DNA from: Thermincola carboxydiphila
GTDB taxonomy: Bacteria; Bacillota; Thermincolia; Thermincolales; UBA2595
Assembly (NCBI GenBank): GCA_016841045.1
Contig: JAENZX010000009.1
Location: 54,431 to 118,430, forward strand
Length of the DNA: 64,000 nucleotides
Reading direction: 5' to 3'
This document shows, piece after piece, positions 43,873 through 52,845 of this stretch (within the stretch, counting starts at the first letter, position 1; each line of letters starts with the position of its first letter). The notes beneath the pieces are model-generated. The model did no database searches and was not told where the DNA came from. It was given only the letters and a program-made list of their open reading frames with translations. A program made the position numbers and the translations under genes.

Positions 43873-46800
43873 TTACTCTCTTATATGCACACCACTTTCA
43901 CCCAGAAGCACCGTTAACTCTTCTATTATACCCTTTTCAAGATTAACCCATAATTTCCTCTCTTGTTCATATAATTTTTTTTGTGATTCAAAATAAAAGA
44001 AAACGGGAGAATTACCTCGATACTTGCGAAGTATACCTTGAATATCACGGCAATATTTTTCTGTGTTTATAGCAGGAACCTTTAAATAAAGGCTCGAACA
44101 GGGTTTTTCATCAATAGCAGTCATTTCTTCAGCAATAACCTTAACCTCATCATCCCTGAAATTTATCCTACCTCTGATTAGAACAGGACCCTCTGTATTT
44201 ATGAGGTTAGCAGCTTTTCCGTAAACAGTTGGGAAAACAACAACCTCTACCATCCCTGTCAAATCTTCCACCATCATAAATGCCATCGGTTCACCCTTTC
44301 GGGTCGTTATTCTCCGGAGAGACGTGATAACTCCACCGATTATAACCTTGGTTTCGTCAGTAAGTTCACCAAGCTGACCGGTATTATGTGAAGTTCTTTC
44401 GCGCAGTATATCCTCATATTCATTTAACGGGTGCCCACTAATGTACAAACCCAGCATTTCCTTTTCCATTGACAGAAGTTCTTTGCGTGGATATTCCGGA
44501 ATACTCGGCAGTCCAAAACCGCCTGTGTCGGTCTCTTCAGGGCCTGCACCAAGGTCAAAAAGAGAAATTTGCCCTTGGGCCCTGTCTTTTTGTCTTTTTT
44601 GAGCAGCTTCAACACAACTATCCAATGCTGCCATTAATTGAGCCCTTCTGGCTCCCAGGGAATCCATCGCTCCACATTTAATAAGGCTTTCCATAACTCT
44701 TTTGGAAACCTGGCGATGATCTGTTCGGTCACAGAAATCTTGCAGTGATTTGAAAAATCCGTCAACGTTTCGGGCTTCAAGTATATTTTCTATTGCTCCC
44801 CGGCCTACATTTTTGACAGCAGCAAGACCAAACCTTATTTTGTCTTCAACTACTGTAAAATTTACAAGACTTTCATTAACATCGGGCGGCATTACATCGA
44901 TGCCGACTCTTAGACATTCGTCGATATACAAAGCAATTTTATCAGATGAGTCCATCACACTGGTCAGGAGTGCAGCCAAAAACTGAACAGGGTAGTTAGC
45001 CTTTAAATATGCTGTCTGATATGAAACAAGAGCATAGGCTGCACTGTGGCTCTTATTAAATCCATAACCTGCAAAATATTCCATCAAATCAAAAATTTGC
45101 CCGGATACTTCAGGTTCCACCCCCTTACCCCTAGCCCCCTCGATAAATTGGCTGCGAAGCCCGGCAATAACTTCCGGCTTTTTCTTTCCCATGGCACGAC
45201 GTAAAAGGTCGGCTTCACCCATAGTAAAGCCTGCAAGCTCACTTGAAATCCTCATAACCTGTTCCTGGTATAGGATAACACCATAGGTTTCTTTTAAGAT
45301 AGGCTCCAGCAGAGGGTGCAGGTATTTGATGGGACTCTGCCCGTGTTTACGTCGTATAAAGTCTTCCACCATACCGCTCCCAAGTGGACCAGGGCGGTAA
45401 AGGGCCACAAGAGCAATAATATCTTCAAATACTTCGGGCTTCAGTTCTCTTAGAATTGTCCGCATCCCCGAACTTTCTAACTGAAATACACCTATACTGT
45501 CCCCTCTGCAAAGCATTTCATAAGCAGCCGTATCGTCAAGGGGTATCCTGTCTATATCAATCTCCAGGCCCGTTGTCCGCCTGATCAGGTGCAGAGCATC
45601 ACCAATTACCGTAAGAGTTCTTAAGCCCAGTAGATCCATTTTGAGTAGACCGATCTCCTCAACAGTCTCTTTGGCAAACTGGGTTGTAACAACACCGTCT
45701 GTAGATCTATACAAGGGCAGATAGTTTGTAAGGGGGTCGCGCCCTATGACCACTCCGGCAGCATGGGTTGAGGCATGACGGGGCATACCTTCAATAGCCC
45801 GAGCCATATCGAGCAGCTTCTTAATATCGGAATCAATATCGTACAGCTCCCTAAGCTGGCGCCCCGGCTCAAGGGCTTTTTCCAGAGTCATTCCAAGTTC
45901 CGCAGGAACCAGTTTTGCTACCCTGTCAACTTCCGCATAAGGCATATTTAAAGCCCTGCCCACATCTCTTATGGCTGCACGGGCAGCCATTGTTCCGAAA
46001 GTAATTATCTGGGCGACCCGATCAGCGCCATAGCGCTCAATAACATAGCGGATAACTTTGTCACGGGTTTCATAACAGAAATCAATATCAATATCAGGCA
46101 TTGATACACGCTCAGGATTAAGAAACCTCTCAAAAAGAAGGTCATATTTAAGGGGATCAATATTGGTTATCCCCAACGCATAGGCTACCAGGCTACCTGC
46201 CGCACTGCCGCGGCCCGGCCCAACCAGCACATCGTTTTCACGGGCAAATTTGACAAAATCCCACACAATTAAAAAATAACCTGAAAATCCCATATCCCTG
46301 ATAACACCTAGTTCATACTCAAGCCTGTCCTTAACCCTAAGATCAGCATCGGGGCAGCGTTTATCCAGCCCCTCAAGGCATATCTGCCTCAGGTAGGAAT
46401 CAACTGTGAAATCATCGGGTATCTCATAATTGGGAAGATAATTAATCCCAAAATCAAAGGTGACATTACAACGTTCCGCAATTTTCAGAGTGTTGCTTAA
46501 GGCCTCTGGGTATTCCCCAAAAAGTTGGGCCATCTCATCCCTGTCTTTGAGGTAAAACTCTTCTGTCTCAAAGGTCATCCGATCAGTGTCATCTACTGTC
46601 CGCCCCGTACCGATACAGAGAAGGACATCCTGGACGATAGCGTTTTCCTTTTTTACATAATGTGTATCATTTGTAGCTACCAGGGGAATTGATAATTCCC
46701 GGCTCATCTTTATTAGTTCATTATTAACCAGCCTCTGGTTCTCAAAACCATGGTCCTGAAGTTCAAGAAAGAAGTTCCCTTTGCCAAAGATTGTTTCAAA

Positions 46801-47283
46801 CTCCCGCGCAATCTCCCTGGCCCTATCAAGTTTGGCCTTAACAATAGCTGTGGCAATCTCACCGCCAAGACAGGCACTTAAGGCTATCAGCCCTTCACTA
46901 TGCTTTCTTAAGGTATCCTTGTCAGTCCTTGGCTTATAATAAAAACCACGGGTATACGCCTCGGAAACTATATAAAGAAGGTTTCTATAACCTATTTCGT
47001 TTTCCGCTAAAAGAACCAAATGATAGTTGGCATCATCAATTCCTGCAGCTTTATCTTCAAGTTTCCGGGGCGCCACATAAACCTCACACCCCAATATCGG
47101 CTTAATTCCTGCTTTTATTGAAGTTTTATAAAAGTCAATGACACCAAACATAGACCCGTGGTCAGTAATGGCCAGGGCCTTCATACCCTTTTGGGCTGCA
47201 GCAGAGACCAGTTCTTTAATCCGGGCAGCACCGTCTAAAAGGCTGTATTCTGTATGGACATGAAGATGTACAAAGTCTGACAT
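43873..47283 (-). CDS. dnaE: DNA polymerase III subunit alpha
   Basis: A 1136-residue replicative polymerase subunit. It opens MSDFVHLHVHTEYSLLDGAA with the PHP domain, followed by the catalytic Asp pair in MPDIDIDFCYETRDKVI, palm and finger regions (GPGRGSAAGSLVAYALGITN, HASTHAAGVVI), helix-hairpin-helix (FGLAAVKNVGRGAIENI) and an OB-fold (VIIGGVITSLRRITTRKGEP). The start ATG at 47283 has AAGGTG eight bases before it; 13 upstream codons have no family match. It is the DnaE1 type rather than PolC. Confidence 0.95.
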   Translation of the reverse strand: MSDFVHLHVHTEYSLLDGAARIKELVSAAAQKGMKALAITDHGSMFGVIDFYKTSIKAGIKPILGCEVYVAPRKLEDKAAGIDDANYHLVLLAENEIGYRNLLYIVSEAYTRGFYYKPRTDKDTLRKHSEGLIALSACLGGEIATAIVKAKLDRAREIAREFETIFGKGNFFLELQDHGFENQRLVNNELIKMSRELSIPLVATNDTHYVKKENAIVQDVLLCIGTGRTVDDTDRMTFETEEFYLKDRDEMAQLFGEYPEALSNTLKIAERCNVTFDFGINYLPNYEIPDDFTVDSYLRQICLEGLDKRCPDADLRVKDRLEYELGVIRDMGFSGYFLIVWDFVKFARENDVLVGPGRGSAAGSLVAYALGITNIDPLKYDLLFERFLNPERVSMPDIDIDFCYETRDKVIRYVIERYGADRVAQIITFGTMAARAAIRDVGRALNMPYAEVDRVAKLVPAELGMTLEKALEPGRQLRELYDIDSDIKKLLDMARAIEGMPRHASTHAAGVVIGRDPLTNYLPLYRSTDGVVTTQFAKETVEEIGLLKMDLLGLRTLTVIGDALHLIRRTTGLEIDIDRIPLDDTAAYEMLCRGDSIGVFQLESSGMRTILRELKPEVFEDIIALVALYRPGPLGSGMVEDFIRRKHGQSPIKYLHPLLEPILKETYGVILYQEQVMRISSELAGFTMGEADLLRRAMGKKKPEVIAGLRSQFIEGARGKGVEPEVSGQIFDLMEYFAGYGFNKSHSAAYALVSYQTAYLKANYPVQFLAALLTSVMDSSDKIALYIDECLRVGIDVMPPDVNESLVNFTVVEDKIRFGLAAVKNVGRGAIENILEARNVDGFFKSLQDFCDRTDHRQVSKRVMESLIKCGAMDSLGARRAQLMAALDSCVEAAQKRQKDRAQGQISLFDLGAGPEETDTGGFGLPSIPEYPRKELLSMEKEMLGLYISGHPLNEYEDILRERTSHNTGQLGELTDETKVIIGGVITSLRRITTRKGEPMAFMMVEDLTGMVEVVVFPTVYGKAANLINTEGPVLIRGRINFRDDEVKVIAEEMTAIDEKPCSSLYLKVPAINTEKYCRDIQGILRKYRGNSPVFFYFESQKKLYEQERKLWVNLEKGIIEELTVLLGESGVHIRE

Positions 47284-47405
47284 GGTCTTTTCACCTTGAA
47301 ATGTTATTATAATTTGGTTCACTTTTATAATTAGGTTTTATTCTCTGCTGATGAATTTAAATCCTCCCCTAGTGTTCAATTATTAAGCGTTGACAATTCA
47401 TCTGG

Positions 47406-47434
47406 TTGACTGATATCCATTTTTTCCATATACT
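47406..47434 (+). promoter_or_regulatory. Promoter of rsgA
   Basis: TTGACT (47406-47411), 17-base spacer, TATACT (47429-47434), each 5/6 to consensus. Transcription should start near 47441, leaving a ~165-nt leader. Confidence 0.7.
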
Positions 47435-47480
47435 TTTATCAGATAAACTACTTTTAAAAAATTTAAGGGAGTGTTGAAAT

Positions 47481-47552
47481 ATGGGTGAAGCACAGCGTGT
47501 GTTAAAAGGCTTTCCGAGTTTTTCATGCAGGAGACCTTTGTTAAGTAAGTAG
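47481..47552 (+). CDS. Possible 23-residue upstream ORF in the rsgA leader
   Basis: ATG at 47481 is preceded by AAGGGAG at nine bases and opens a 23-codon ORF starting MGEAQRVLKGFPSFSCRR and ending at TAG 47550-47552. Its 3' end lies in a hairpin (CCTTTGTTAAGT with ACTTAATAAGG, 47535-47568) just before the hairpin that covers the rsgA ribosome site. The position suggests a leader peptide whose translation changes folding. No homology supports it. Confidence 0.4.
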   Translation: MGEAQRVLKGFPSFSCRRPLLSK

Positions 47553-47568
47553 AAACAACTTAATAAGG

Positions 47569-47599
47569 TTCCTCCTGACCAAAAAAAAAACAGGAGGAA
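47569..47599 (+). promoter_or_regulatory. Hairpin sequestering the rsgA ribosome binding site
   Basis: TTCCTCCTG (47569-47577) pairs perfectly over 9 bp with CAGGAGGAA (47591-47599) around a poly-A loop of 13 bases. The second arm is the ribosome binding site (AGGAGG) of the TTG start at 47606, so the fold would block translation. Confidence 0.65.
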
Positions 47600-47605
47600 T
47601 ACGCT

Positions 47606-48667
47606 TTGAACCTTATAGATTTGGGCTGGAAGGATTTTTTTGAAAAAGAATTTGAACAATTCAGGATTGATGGATACATTCCGGGAAGGGTTGTATCTGA
47701 ATACAAAGGCTCATACCGTGTCATAACAGAAGAAAAAGAACTATTGGCAAAAGTATCAGGAAAAATGATACACGAGGCTTTTGACCGGGCCTGTTATCCT
47801 GCTGTCGGAGACTGGGTGGTAATAAAGGAAAACCCAGGTGGAAGTGGAGCCACCATTCATCAAATACTACCCCGGTTCAGCAAGTTTTCGCGGAGTACCG
47901 CAGGAACAGCAGTCAGGGAACAGATTATCTCGTCAAATATCGACACCGTTTTTCTTGTCACCGCCTTAAATAGAGATTACAATCTCAGGAGAATTGAGCG
48001 CTATCTCACACTGGTATGGGAAAGTGGCGCAAGTCCCGTTATTGTCCTCAGCAAAGCGGATCTATGTACGGAAGCCCCATTAAAAAAGGCAGAGGTAGAA
48101 GCTGCGGCATCAGGCTCACCTGTCCTTGTAATTAGCTGTTATACAGGGCAAGGACTGGACGAACTAAAAACATATCTGAAGCCTGGAAAAACATGTGCCC
48201 TTTTGGGCTCGTCAGGTGTAGGAAAATCGTCTATAATTAACTTCTTTCTTGGGCAAAATCTCCAGTCTGTTAAAGAAATACGCAGCGGAGATGACCGTGG
48301 CAGGCATACAACTACACATCGGGAATTGATTATACTCCCTGCCGGCGGTCTTATTATTGATACTCCCGGGATGCGAGAACTTCGGCTTTGGGATGCAGCC
48401 GATGGGCTGCTCAGTACCTTTGATGACATAGAGCTTCTGGCCCAAAAGTGCCGTTTTAGTAACTGCACTCATACCAATGAGCCAGGATGTGCTGTAAAAC
48501 TTTCCCTTTCCAACGGCAGTCTCGACAAGAAGAGATATGATAATTACTTCAAGCTTAAAAAGGAATTAGCATACCAATCACGGAAGAACAATATCCAAGA
48601 ACATCTAGCAGAAAAAGCAAAGTGGAAAAAGATACACAAGCAAATAAAAAAGCATAAGAAAAGCTAG
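47606..48667 (+). CDS. rsgA: Ribosome small-subunit-dependent GTPase A
   Basis: A 353-residue circularly permuted GTPase that helps mature the 30S subunit. An N-terminal OB-fold (YIPGRVVSEYKGSYRVITEE) is followed by G4 in IVLSKADLC, G1 GSSGVGKSSI and G3 DTPGMREL, then a zinc knuckle CRFSNCTHTNEPGC. The start is TTG at 47606-47608, eight bases after GGAGG; this site is buried in a hairpin. A C-terminal lysine-rich tail (AKWKKIHKQIKKHKKS) probably contacts rRNA. Confidence 0.93.
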   Translation: MNLIDLGWKDFFEKEFEQFRIDGYIPGRVVSEYKGSYRVITEEKELLAKVSGKMIHEAFDRACYPAVGDWVVIKENPGGSGATIHQILPRFSKFSRSTAGTAVREQIISSNIDTVFLVTALNRDYNLRRIERYLTLVWESGASPVIVLSKADLCTEAPLKKAEVEAAASGSPVLVISCYTGQGLDELKTYLKPGKTCALLGSSGVGKSSIINFFLGQNLQSVKEIRSGDDRGRHTTTHRELIILPAGGLIIDTPGMRELRLWDAADGLLSTFDDIELLAQKCRFSNCTHTNEPGCAVKLSLSNGSLDKKRYDNYFKLKKELAYQSRKNNIQEHLAEKAKWKKIHKQIKKHKKS

Positions 48668-48684
48668 GAGACTTATTTCAATAG

Positions 48685-48731
48685 AAAACCCCTGAAGCAG
48701 GCTTGTTACGCCTCACCTTCAGGGGTTTTTG
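48685..48731. terminator. Bidirectional terminator between rsgA and the convergent membrane gene
   Basis: AAAACCCCTGAA and TTCAGGGGTTTT are perfect 12-base complements, with T-runs available on both strands. Confidence 0.85.
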
Positions 48732-48753
48732 TTAACTTCAAAATTGTCAACTA

Positions 48754-49080
48754 CTACTTTTCTAACAGGGTGAAAACTCTTACGATAAGTAGTATAACTA
48801 TAAGGACCGAAGGCATAAACATAGATCTTAATGCCCTGGAGCCTGCACCGGAATGACGTGCAGCAAACCCGCTCCAGCCTATTAAGGCTATAAGTACAAC
48901 CCCCGAGGGAATAACAACATAAAGACTCTTGCCCAAAATAGCGGCCCCAAGGGCCATAAAAACAACTGCAGCCAAGAGTGTCTGGGGAGGCTGCCAAAGC
49001 TTCTTGAGCGGTTTTGGCGGCGGTGCTGAAATTTTCTCCGGCTTAGAGGGGCGCTTTTTTATTTTTGTACGGTTTGACAT
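48754..49080 (-). CDS. Unknown small membrane protein
   Basis: A 108-residue protein with a basic, proline-rich N-terminus (RPSKPEKISAPPPKPLKKLW) and three hydrophobic segments (TLLAAVVFMALGAAILG, LYVVIPSGVVLIALIGW, PSVLIVILLIVRVFTLL). AAGGAG lies before the ATG. No family was recognised. The terminal segments suggest an integral membrane protein with a cytoplasmic basic tail. Confidence 0.7.
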   Translation of the reverse strand: MSNRTKIKKRPSKPEKISAPPPKPLKKLWQPPQTLLAAVVFMALGAAILGKSLYVVIPSGVVLIALIGWSGFAARHSGAGSRALRSMFMPSVLIVILLIVRVFTLLEK

Positions 49081-49242
49081 AGATAATTGCTCCTTATGAA
49101 AATATCTTATTGTTTAATTTCTACTATTAATTTAATAATCCTACCAAGTTTAAATGAATATCTTTTCATTTCCTATCATTTCTTGGTACGCCTACTTTAT
49201 ATCTTATTACTATTCTACCTGTTTTTCACGCCCGGCAACCTC

Positions 49243-49471
49243 TAAGTCGCATAATAGCGGTTTCTCTAAAATAGCAAAGACCTATTGATAAACATTAGGA
49301 GGGGACAGATTTTTCCGGAAGGGCGAGTCTGACATCCGTTGGTCGAAGAGCGGAGCGATTCGGGAAACCAACTGAGTTGTAGCCGCCCTGGAGGAAATAT
49401 CTGTCCCCTCCCGCCTGAACTAATCAAAAAAGTCATTGCTAAAAGTAAAAAAGCCGCTATTATGCAACTTA
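49243..49471. repeat. 229-bp foldback (MITE-like) element
   Basis: The ends are 18-bp inverted repeats with one mismatch (TAAGTCGCATAATAGCGG at 49243-49260; complement at 49454-49471). An inner 13-bp perfect repeat, GGAGGGGACAGAT (49298-49310) with its complement (49399-49411), and further imperfect pairing run through most of the length, so the whole segment is one long imperfect palindrome. It contains no ORF. It could be a non-autonomous mobile element or a structured RNA. Confidence 0.65.
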
Positions 49472-49579
49472 TTGCAACACATTTTGTTTAATTTTGTCAT
49501 TTTTTTAGAATTTACCCCCTAAAATTCTACACATTTAGAGTATGATAAATTTAGTAGAATAATTGGAGGTGCGGGCAGT

Positions 49580-49978
49580 ATGCATTTTTCAGTTGGAATA
49601 ATGGACACCCTGTTTGGAAGTAGAATTACTTTAGAAATTCCCGATAGCAATGGGAATATTGTAACCCGTTCTGTTACGAAAAAATGGTACGAGCAATTCC
49701 TAAGCAGTTCTGACTATCCTGATAATGATATTGTTAAGGTGCATATGTTGGACATGCTCAGGGGTTACCAGGTAATCCACTGGGTAATAGGAAATGATAT
49801 CCAGGAAAACACTGTGCTGCAATACAAGGATGGAGAAACCGGTGATTTATATGCAATTTATTATTGGGAACTGGAAGAATGTCGACTCGAATTAATAAGC
49901 AAGCGAACTTGGCAATCTGCATACCAAAAATTCTGTTACTTTAAACAAGAAGCTGGTCAGTCCATTCAAGGGAATTAA
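49580..49978 (+). CDS. Unknown protein
   Basis: A 132-residue mixed alpha/beta protein (MHFSVGIMDTLFGSRITLEI start; YAIYYWELEECRLELISKRT near the end) with a good GGAGGTG before the ATG and a terminator after it. TATGAT at 49542-49547 may be its -10 box. No family or catalytic motif is recognised. It lies 108 bases after the foldback element. Confidence 0.65.
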   Translation: MHFSVGIMDTLFGSRITLEIPDSNGNIVTRSVTKKWYEQFLSSSDYPDNDIVKVHMLDMLRGYQVIHWVIGNDIQENTVLQYKDGETGDLYAIYYWELEECRLELISKRTWQSAYQKFCYFKQEAGQSIQGN

Positions 49979-50009
49979 GAAACTTTTCAAAAATATCACT
50001 ATACTTACT

Positions 50010-50040
50010 AGGCTGTCCTAATAGGGCAGCCTTTACTTCT
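50010..50040 (+). terminator. Terminator after the unknown gene
   Basis: AGGCTGTCC-TAAT-AGGGCAGCCT, a stem with one G-T pair, followed by TTACTTCTT, 32 bases past the stop codon. Confidence 0.6.
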
Positions 50041-50163
50041 TCCGGAAGAGGCAGGTTAAAAATCATTTCATCTAGGAATTTGAAAATATGAATACGGTTT
50101 GATAATATTAAGTCAAAGTTAAATCTTATTAATAACCTAATAACTGAACAAAGGAGAAAGATT

Positions 50164-50847
50164 ATGCAGATAACTTTTTTAGGACATGCCTGTTTCTACC
50201 TAAAGACGCCCCAAACAAAAATTATTATAGACCCCTATCTAAGTGAAAACCCGCAGGCAGCAGCAAAACCGGAAGAAATTGATTCTGACTGGATATTAGT
50301 TACCCATGGTCACCAAGACCATTTGGGTGATGCTGTCGGGATTGCCAAACAAAACAACGCGACTATAGTAACCATAACTGAAGTCGCAAGATACTGCGCA
50401 GTACGGGGTGCTAAGGCGCATGCCATGTATATAGGGGGAAAACATCAATTCGGTGATTTTACAGTCAAACTAACTAATGCTTTACATGGCAGTTCCATAG
50501 GAACCAATCCAGTAGAATACCTTGGTCAGCCCTGCGGTTTTTTATTGTTTGGCGAAGGCAAAACAATATATTATGCAGGAGATACCGGGCTATTCGGTGA
50601 TATGGAGCTTATCGGTCGGCTGCATCCGGTTGACCTTGCCATTTTGCCAATCGGCGACAATTTCACCATGGGACCTGAAGATGCCCTTGAGGCAGTAAAA
50701 ATGCTAAAACCGGCCCAGGTCGTTCCAATGCATTATAATACCTGGGATATAATCTCCCAAGACCCGCAGGCTTTTAAAGCAGTAGTAGAAAAAGAAACTG
50801 GGGCTTTAGTCACAATTCTAAAGCCCGGTGCCACACTGGAACTTTAG
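50164..50847 (+). CDS. UPF0173 metal-dependent hydrolase (metallo-beta-lactamase fold)
   Basis: A 227-residue protein with MQITFLGHACFYLKT, metal ligands in THGHQDHLGDAVG (HxHxDH type), a His in NALHGSS, Asp in YYAGDTGLFGDM and His in VPMHYNTWD. It belongs to the YtkL/UPF0173 branch of the metallo-beta-lactamase fold, whose substrate is not established. AAAGGAG precedes the ATG. Confidence 0.88.
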   Translation: MQITFLGHACFYLKTPQTKIIIDPYLSENPQAAAKPEEIDSDWILVTHGHQDHLGDAVGIAKQNNATIVTITEVARYCAVRGAKAHAMYIGGKHQFGDFTVKLTNALHGSSIGTNPVEYLGQPCGFLLFGEGKTIYYAGDTGLFGDMELIGRLHPVDLAILPIGDNFTMGPEDALEAVKMLKPAQVVPMHYNTWDIISQDPQAFKAVVEKETGALVTILKPGATLEL

Positions 50848-50863
50848 AATATTCATTCAGCAT

Positions 50864-50917
50864 TGCGCCGCCCCGCGCAACAACGCCAGGTTAGCATTTG
50901 CCCCTGCATGCATTTAA
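50864..50917. repeat. Partial copy of the 51-kb foldback element
   Basis: The segment from CGCGCAACAACGCCAGG to GCATGCATTTAA resembles the right end of the following foldback (51037-51078: CGCGCAACGACGCCAGATGC to ACATGCATTAA). It looks like a decayed half-copy about 150 bp upstream in direct orientation. Confidence 0.5.
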
Positions 50918-50955
50918 GATTTCATCATCATTTGCACTTCGTCAGACCCGGAGGT

Positions 50956-51065
50956 GGGAAAATGGCATCTGGCTAGGCGCACGGCCTGATGCAACCGGAG
51001 GTGTACTGTGTGTGTACATCGAGGATTGCATCAGGCCGCGCAACGACGCCAGATGCCATTTTCCC
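50956..51065. repeat. 110-bp nested palindrome
   Basis: An 18-bp perfect outer repeat (GGGAAAATGGCATCTGGC at 50956-50973; complement at 51048-51065) encloses a 13-bp perfect inner repeat (CGGCCTGATGCAA at 50982-50994; complement at 51026-51038) and a small TGTAC/GTACA hairpin. No ORF with a ribosome site is inside. It is probably a palindromic mobile repeat; it is higher in GC than its surroundings. Confidence 0.65.
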
Positions 51066-51141
51066 CTACATGCATTAATTTTTTATTTGGGGAATATAAA
51101 AACCCAGGTCTACTCACCTGGGTTAAACTTACTTATAAATA

Positions 51142-51546
51142 TTAAGCTCGTTTTGCTTTCATTTCTTTACACTCATTACATAAACCGTAGAATTCCATTC
51201 GATGGTGCCTTACCTCAAAACCGGTAGTATCCTGTACCATTTTATCAAGTCCTTCATAAACTGGAATGGATACATCTACAAGCTTGCTGCATTTTTCGCA
51301 ATAAAAATGATAGTGGTTTTCGTTTCTTCCATCGTAGCGGCTATATGTACTGCCATAATTTAGTTCAATAATTTCTCCCGAATCGCGAAGTACATTTAAG
51401 TTACGATATACTGTTCCCAAACTGATATCAGGCACAATCTTTTTAGCCTGCTCATAAACCCAGTCTGCTGAGGGATGGTTTTGTGTACTACGTAGTATAT
51501 CTAATATCACTCTCTTCTGCTTAGTCATCCTAGTCGCTTTGGACAT
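51142..51546 (-). CDS. Fur-family regulator (PerR/Fur-like)
   Basis: A 134-residue metalloregulator with a winged helix (TKQKRVILDILRSTQNHPSA, then SLGTVYRNLNVLRDSG) and a dimerisation domain carrying the metal-binding NHYHFYCEKC and a second CNEC pair for structural zinc. RYDGRNENHYHFYC resembles PerR. Sensing of peroxide (PerR) or iron (Fur) cannot be separated by eye. The ATG at 51546 has GAGGTG 11 bases before it. Confidence 0.88.
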   Translation of the reverse strand: MSKATRMTKQKRVILDILRSTQNHPSADWVYEQAKKIVPDISLGTVYRNLNVLRDSGEIIELNYGSTYSRYDGRNENHYHFYCEKCSKLVDVSIPVYEGLDKMVQDTTGFEVRHHRMEFYGLCNECKEMKAKRA

Positions 51547-51721
51547 CCCTGCCAACTCACCTCATCCTAAAACTTTCTCTGTCAGATTTACCGATGAGCA
51601 ATTAATATACCTGTCTTATCCGACCTTACACCAGTATATCTCGTTTTTTTTCGCTAGTCAACCTATATTTACGCTTTTTTCTAAATTTTACTATTTCAGA
51701 GATACTAAGTGTTTTTAGGAA

Positions 51722-52843
51722 TTAGTTACTTAACAGTTCTCTATATACCTTTTCATATTCTTCTACTATTCGGTCAATATGGAAATTATTCGCAGCAAAT
51801 AATCTTCCCCGGTGTGACATTTCCTGCCATAAACCCTCGGTCTGTAAAACCAGTAAAGCTTTTTTTGCCATGGATTTTGTGTCACCAACTGGCAGTAAAT
51901 ATCCAGTTTCCCCGTCCCGGATGACTTCGGGTAAACCTCCAGTATCTGAAGCCACAACCGGAACCCCGCAAGCCATAGCTTCAAGAGCCACGAGACCAAA
52001 ACTTTCCTTTTCTGAAGGAAGAAGACATAAATCTGAAATAGATAATAATTCAATAACCCGTTCTTGCTTTCCAAGAAACCATACACTTTCGGACAGGCCT
52101 ATTGAATTAATATACTGATGAATTGCAGACCCATCTGGTCCGTCCCCGACCATTAACAATTTTGCCGGGATTTCCTTCTTTATCAGCGAGAAAACATCTA
52201 CTACATCTTTTAATCTCTTGACAGGGCGGAAATTGGAAACATGGATAATCAGCTTTTCAGCCGGTTCCGCAAACCTTTCTCTTAAACCAGGCATAGAAAG
52301 CCTGTGATATTCCTCCGGATTAACAAAATTGTAAATAACCCGTATTTCTTTGTCCAGTTTGAAAATCTTAGTGGTTTCCTCTTTAAGTGAGCTAGAAACC
52401 GCAGTTACCAAATCACTTTCTTCAATACTAAACTTCGTTATGTCATAGAATTGAGGTTCATGTCCAACTATTGTTATATCTGTACCGTGCAGTGTTGTTA
52501 GAATAGGAAGCCTTTTGTCCTTTACCAGCTGTTTCGCAAGAAATGCACTTACCGAATGAGGAATAGCATAGTGAACATGTATAAGATCTAGATTAGCCCA
52601 TTTGCTGACTTCAGCAATTTTACTGGCCAAGGCCATCATATACGGAGGAAACTTAAATAAAGGATAGTCAATCACTTCTACTTCATGATAATAAATATTT
52701 TCGTGAAATCTATCAAGCTTAAAAGGACGGTCATAAGAAATGAAATGTACCTGATGGCCCCTTAAGGCAAGCCTTTTACCGAGCTCAGTAGCTAATACAC
52801 CACTACCGCCATAGGACGGATAACAAATGATACCGATTCGCAC
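51722..52843 (-). CDS. bshA: N-acetyl-alpha-D-glucosaminyl L-malate synthase
   Basis: A 373-residue GT4 glycosyltransferase. It starts MRIGIICYPSYGGSGVLATE like BshA, contains HVHYAIPHSVSAFLAKQL and TTLHGTDITIVGHEP, and has the nucleotide-sugar binding EKESFGLVALEAMACGVPVV. It makes the first intermediate of bacillithiol from UDP-GlcNAc and malate. The start is GTG at 52841-52843, with GGGGTG upstream, two bases after the bshB1 stop. The bshC ligase is not in the window. Confidence 0.92.
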   Translation of the reverse strand: MRIGIICYPSYGGSGVLATELGKRLALRGHQVHFISYDRPFKLDRFHENIYYHEVEVIDYPLFKFPPYMMALASKIAEVSKWANLDLIHVHYAIPHSVSAFLAKQLVKDKRLPILTTLHGTDITIVGHEPQFYDITKFSIEESDLVTAVSSSLKEETTKIFKLDKEIRVIYNFVNPEEYHRLSMPGLRERFAEPAEKLIIHVSNFRPVKRLKDVVDVFSLIKKEIPAKLLMVGDGPDGSAIHQYINSIGLSESVWFLGKQERVIELLSISDLCLLPSEKESFGLVALEAMACGVPVVASDTGGLPEVIRDGETGYLLPVGDTKSMAKKALLVLQTEGLWQEMSHRGRLFAANNFHIDRIVEEYEKVYRELLSN

Positions 52844-52845
52844 CC

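Noticed and set aside
50898..51227. 109-codon plus-strand frame
   Set aside because: It crosses a palindromic repeat and the end of the Fur-family gene on the other strand, without a ribosome site.
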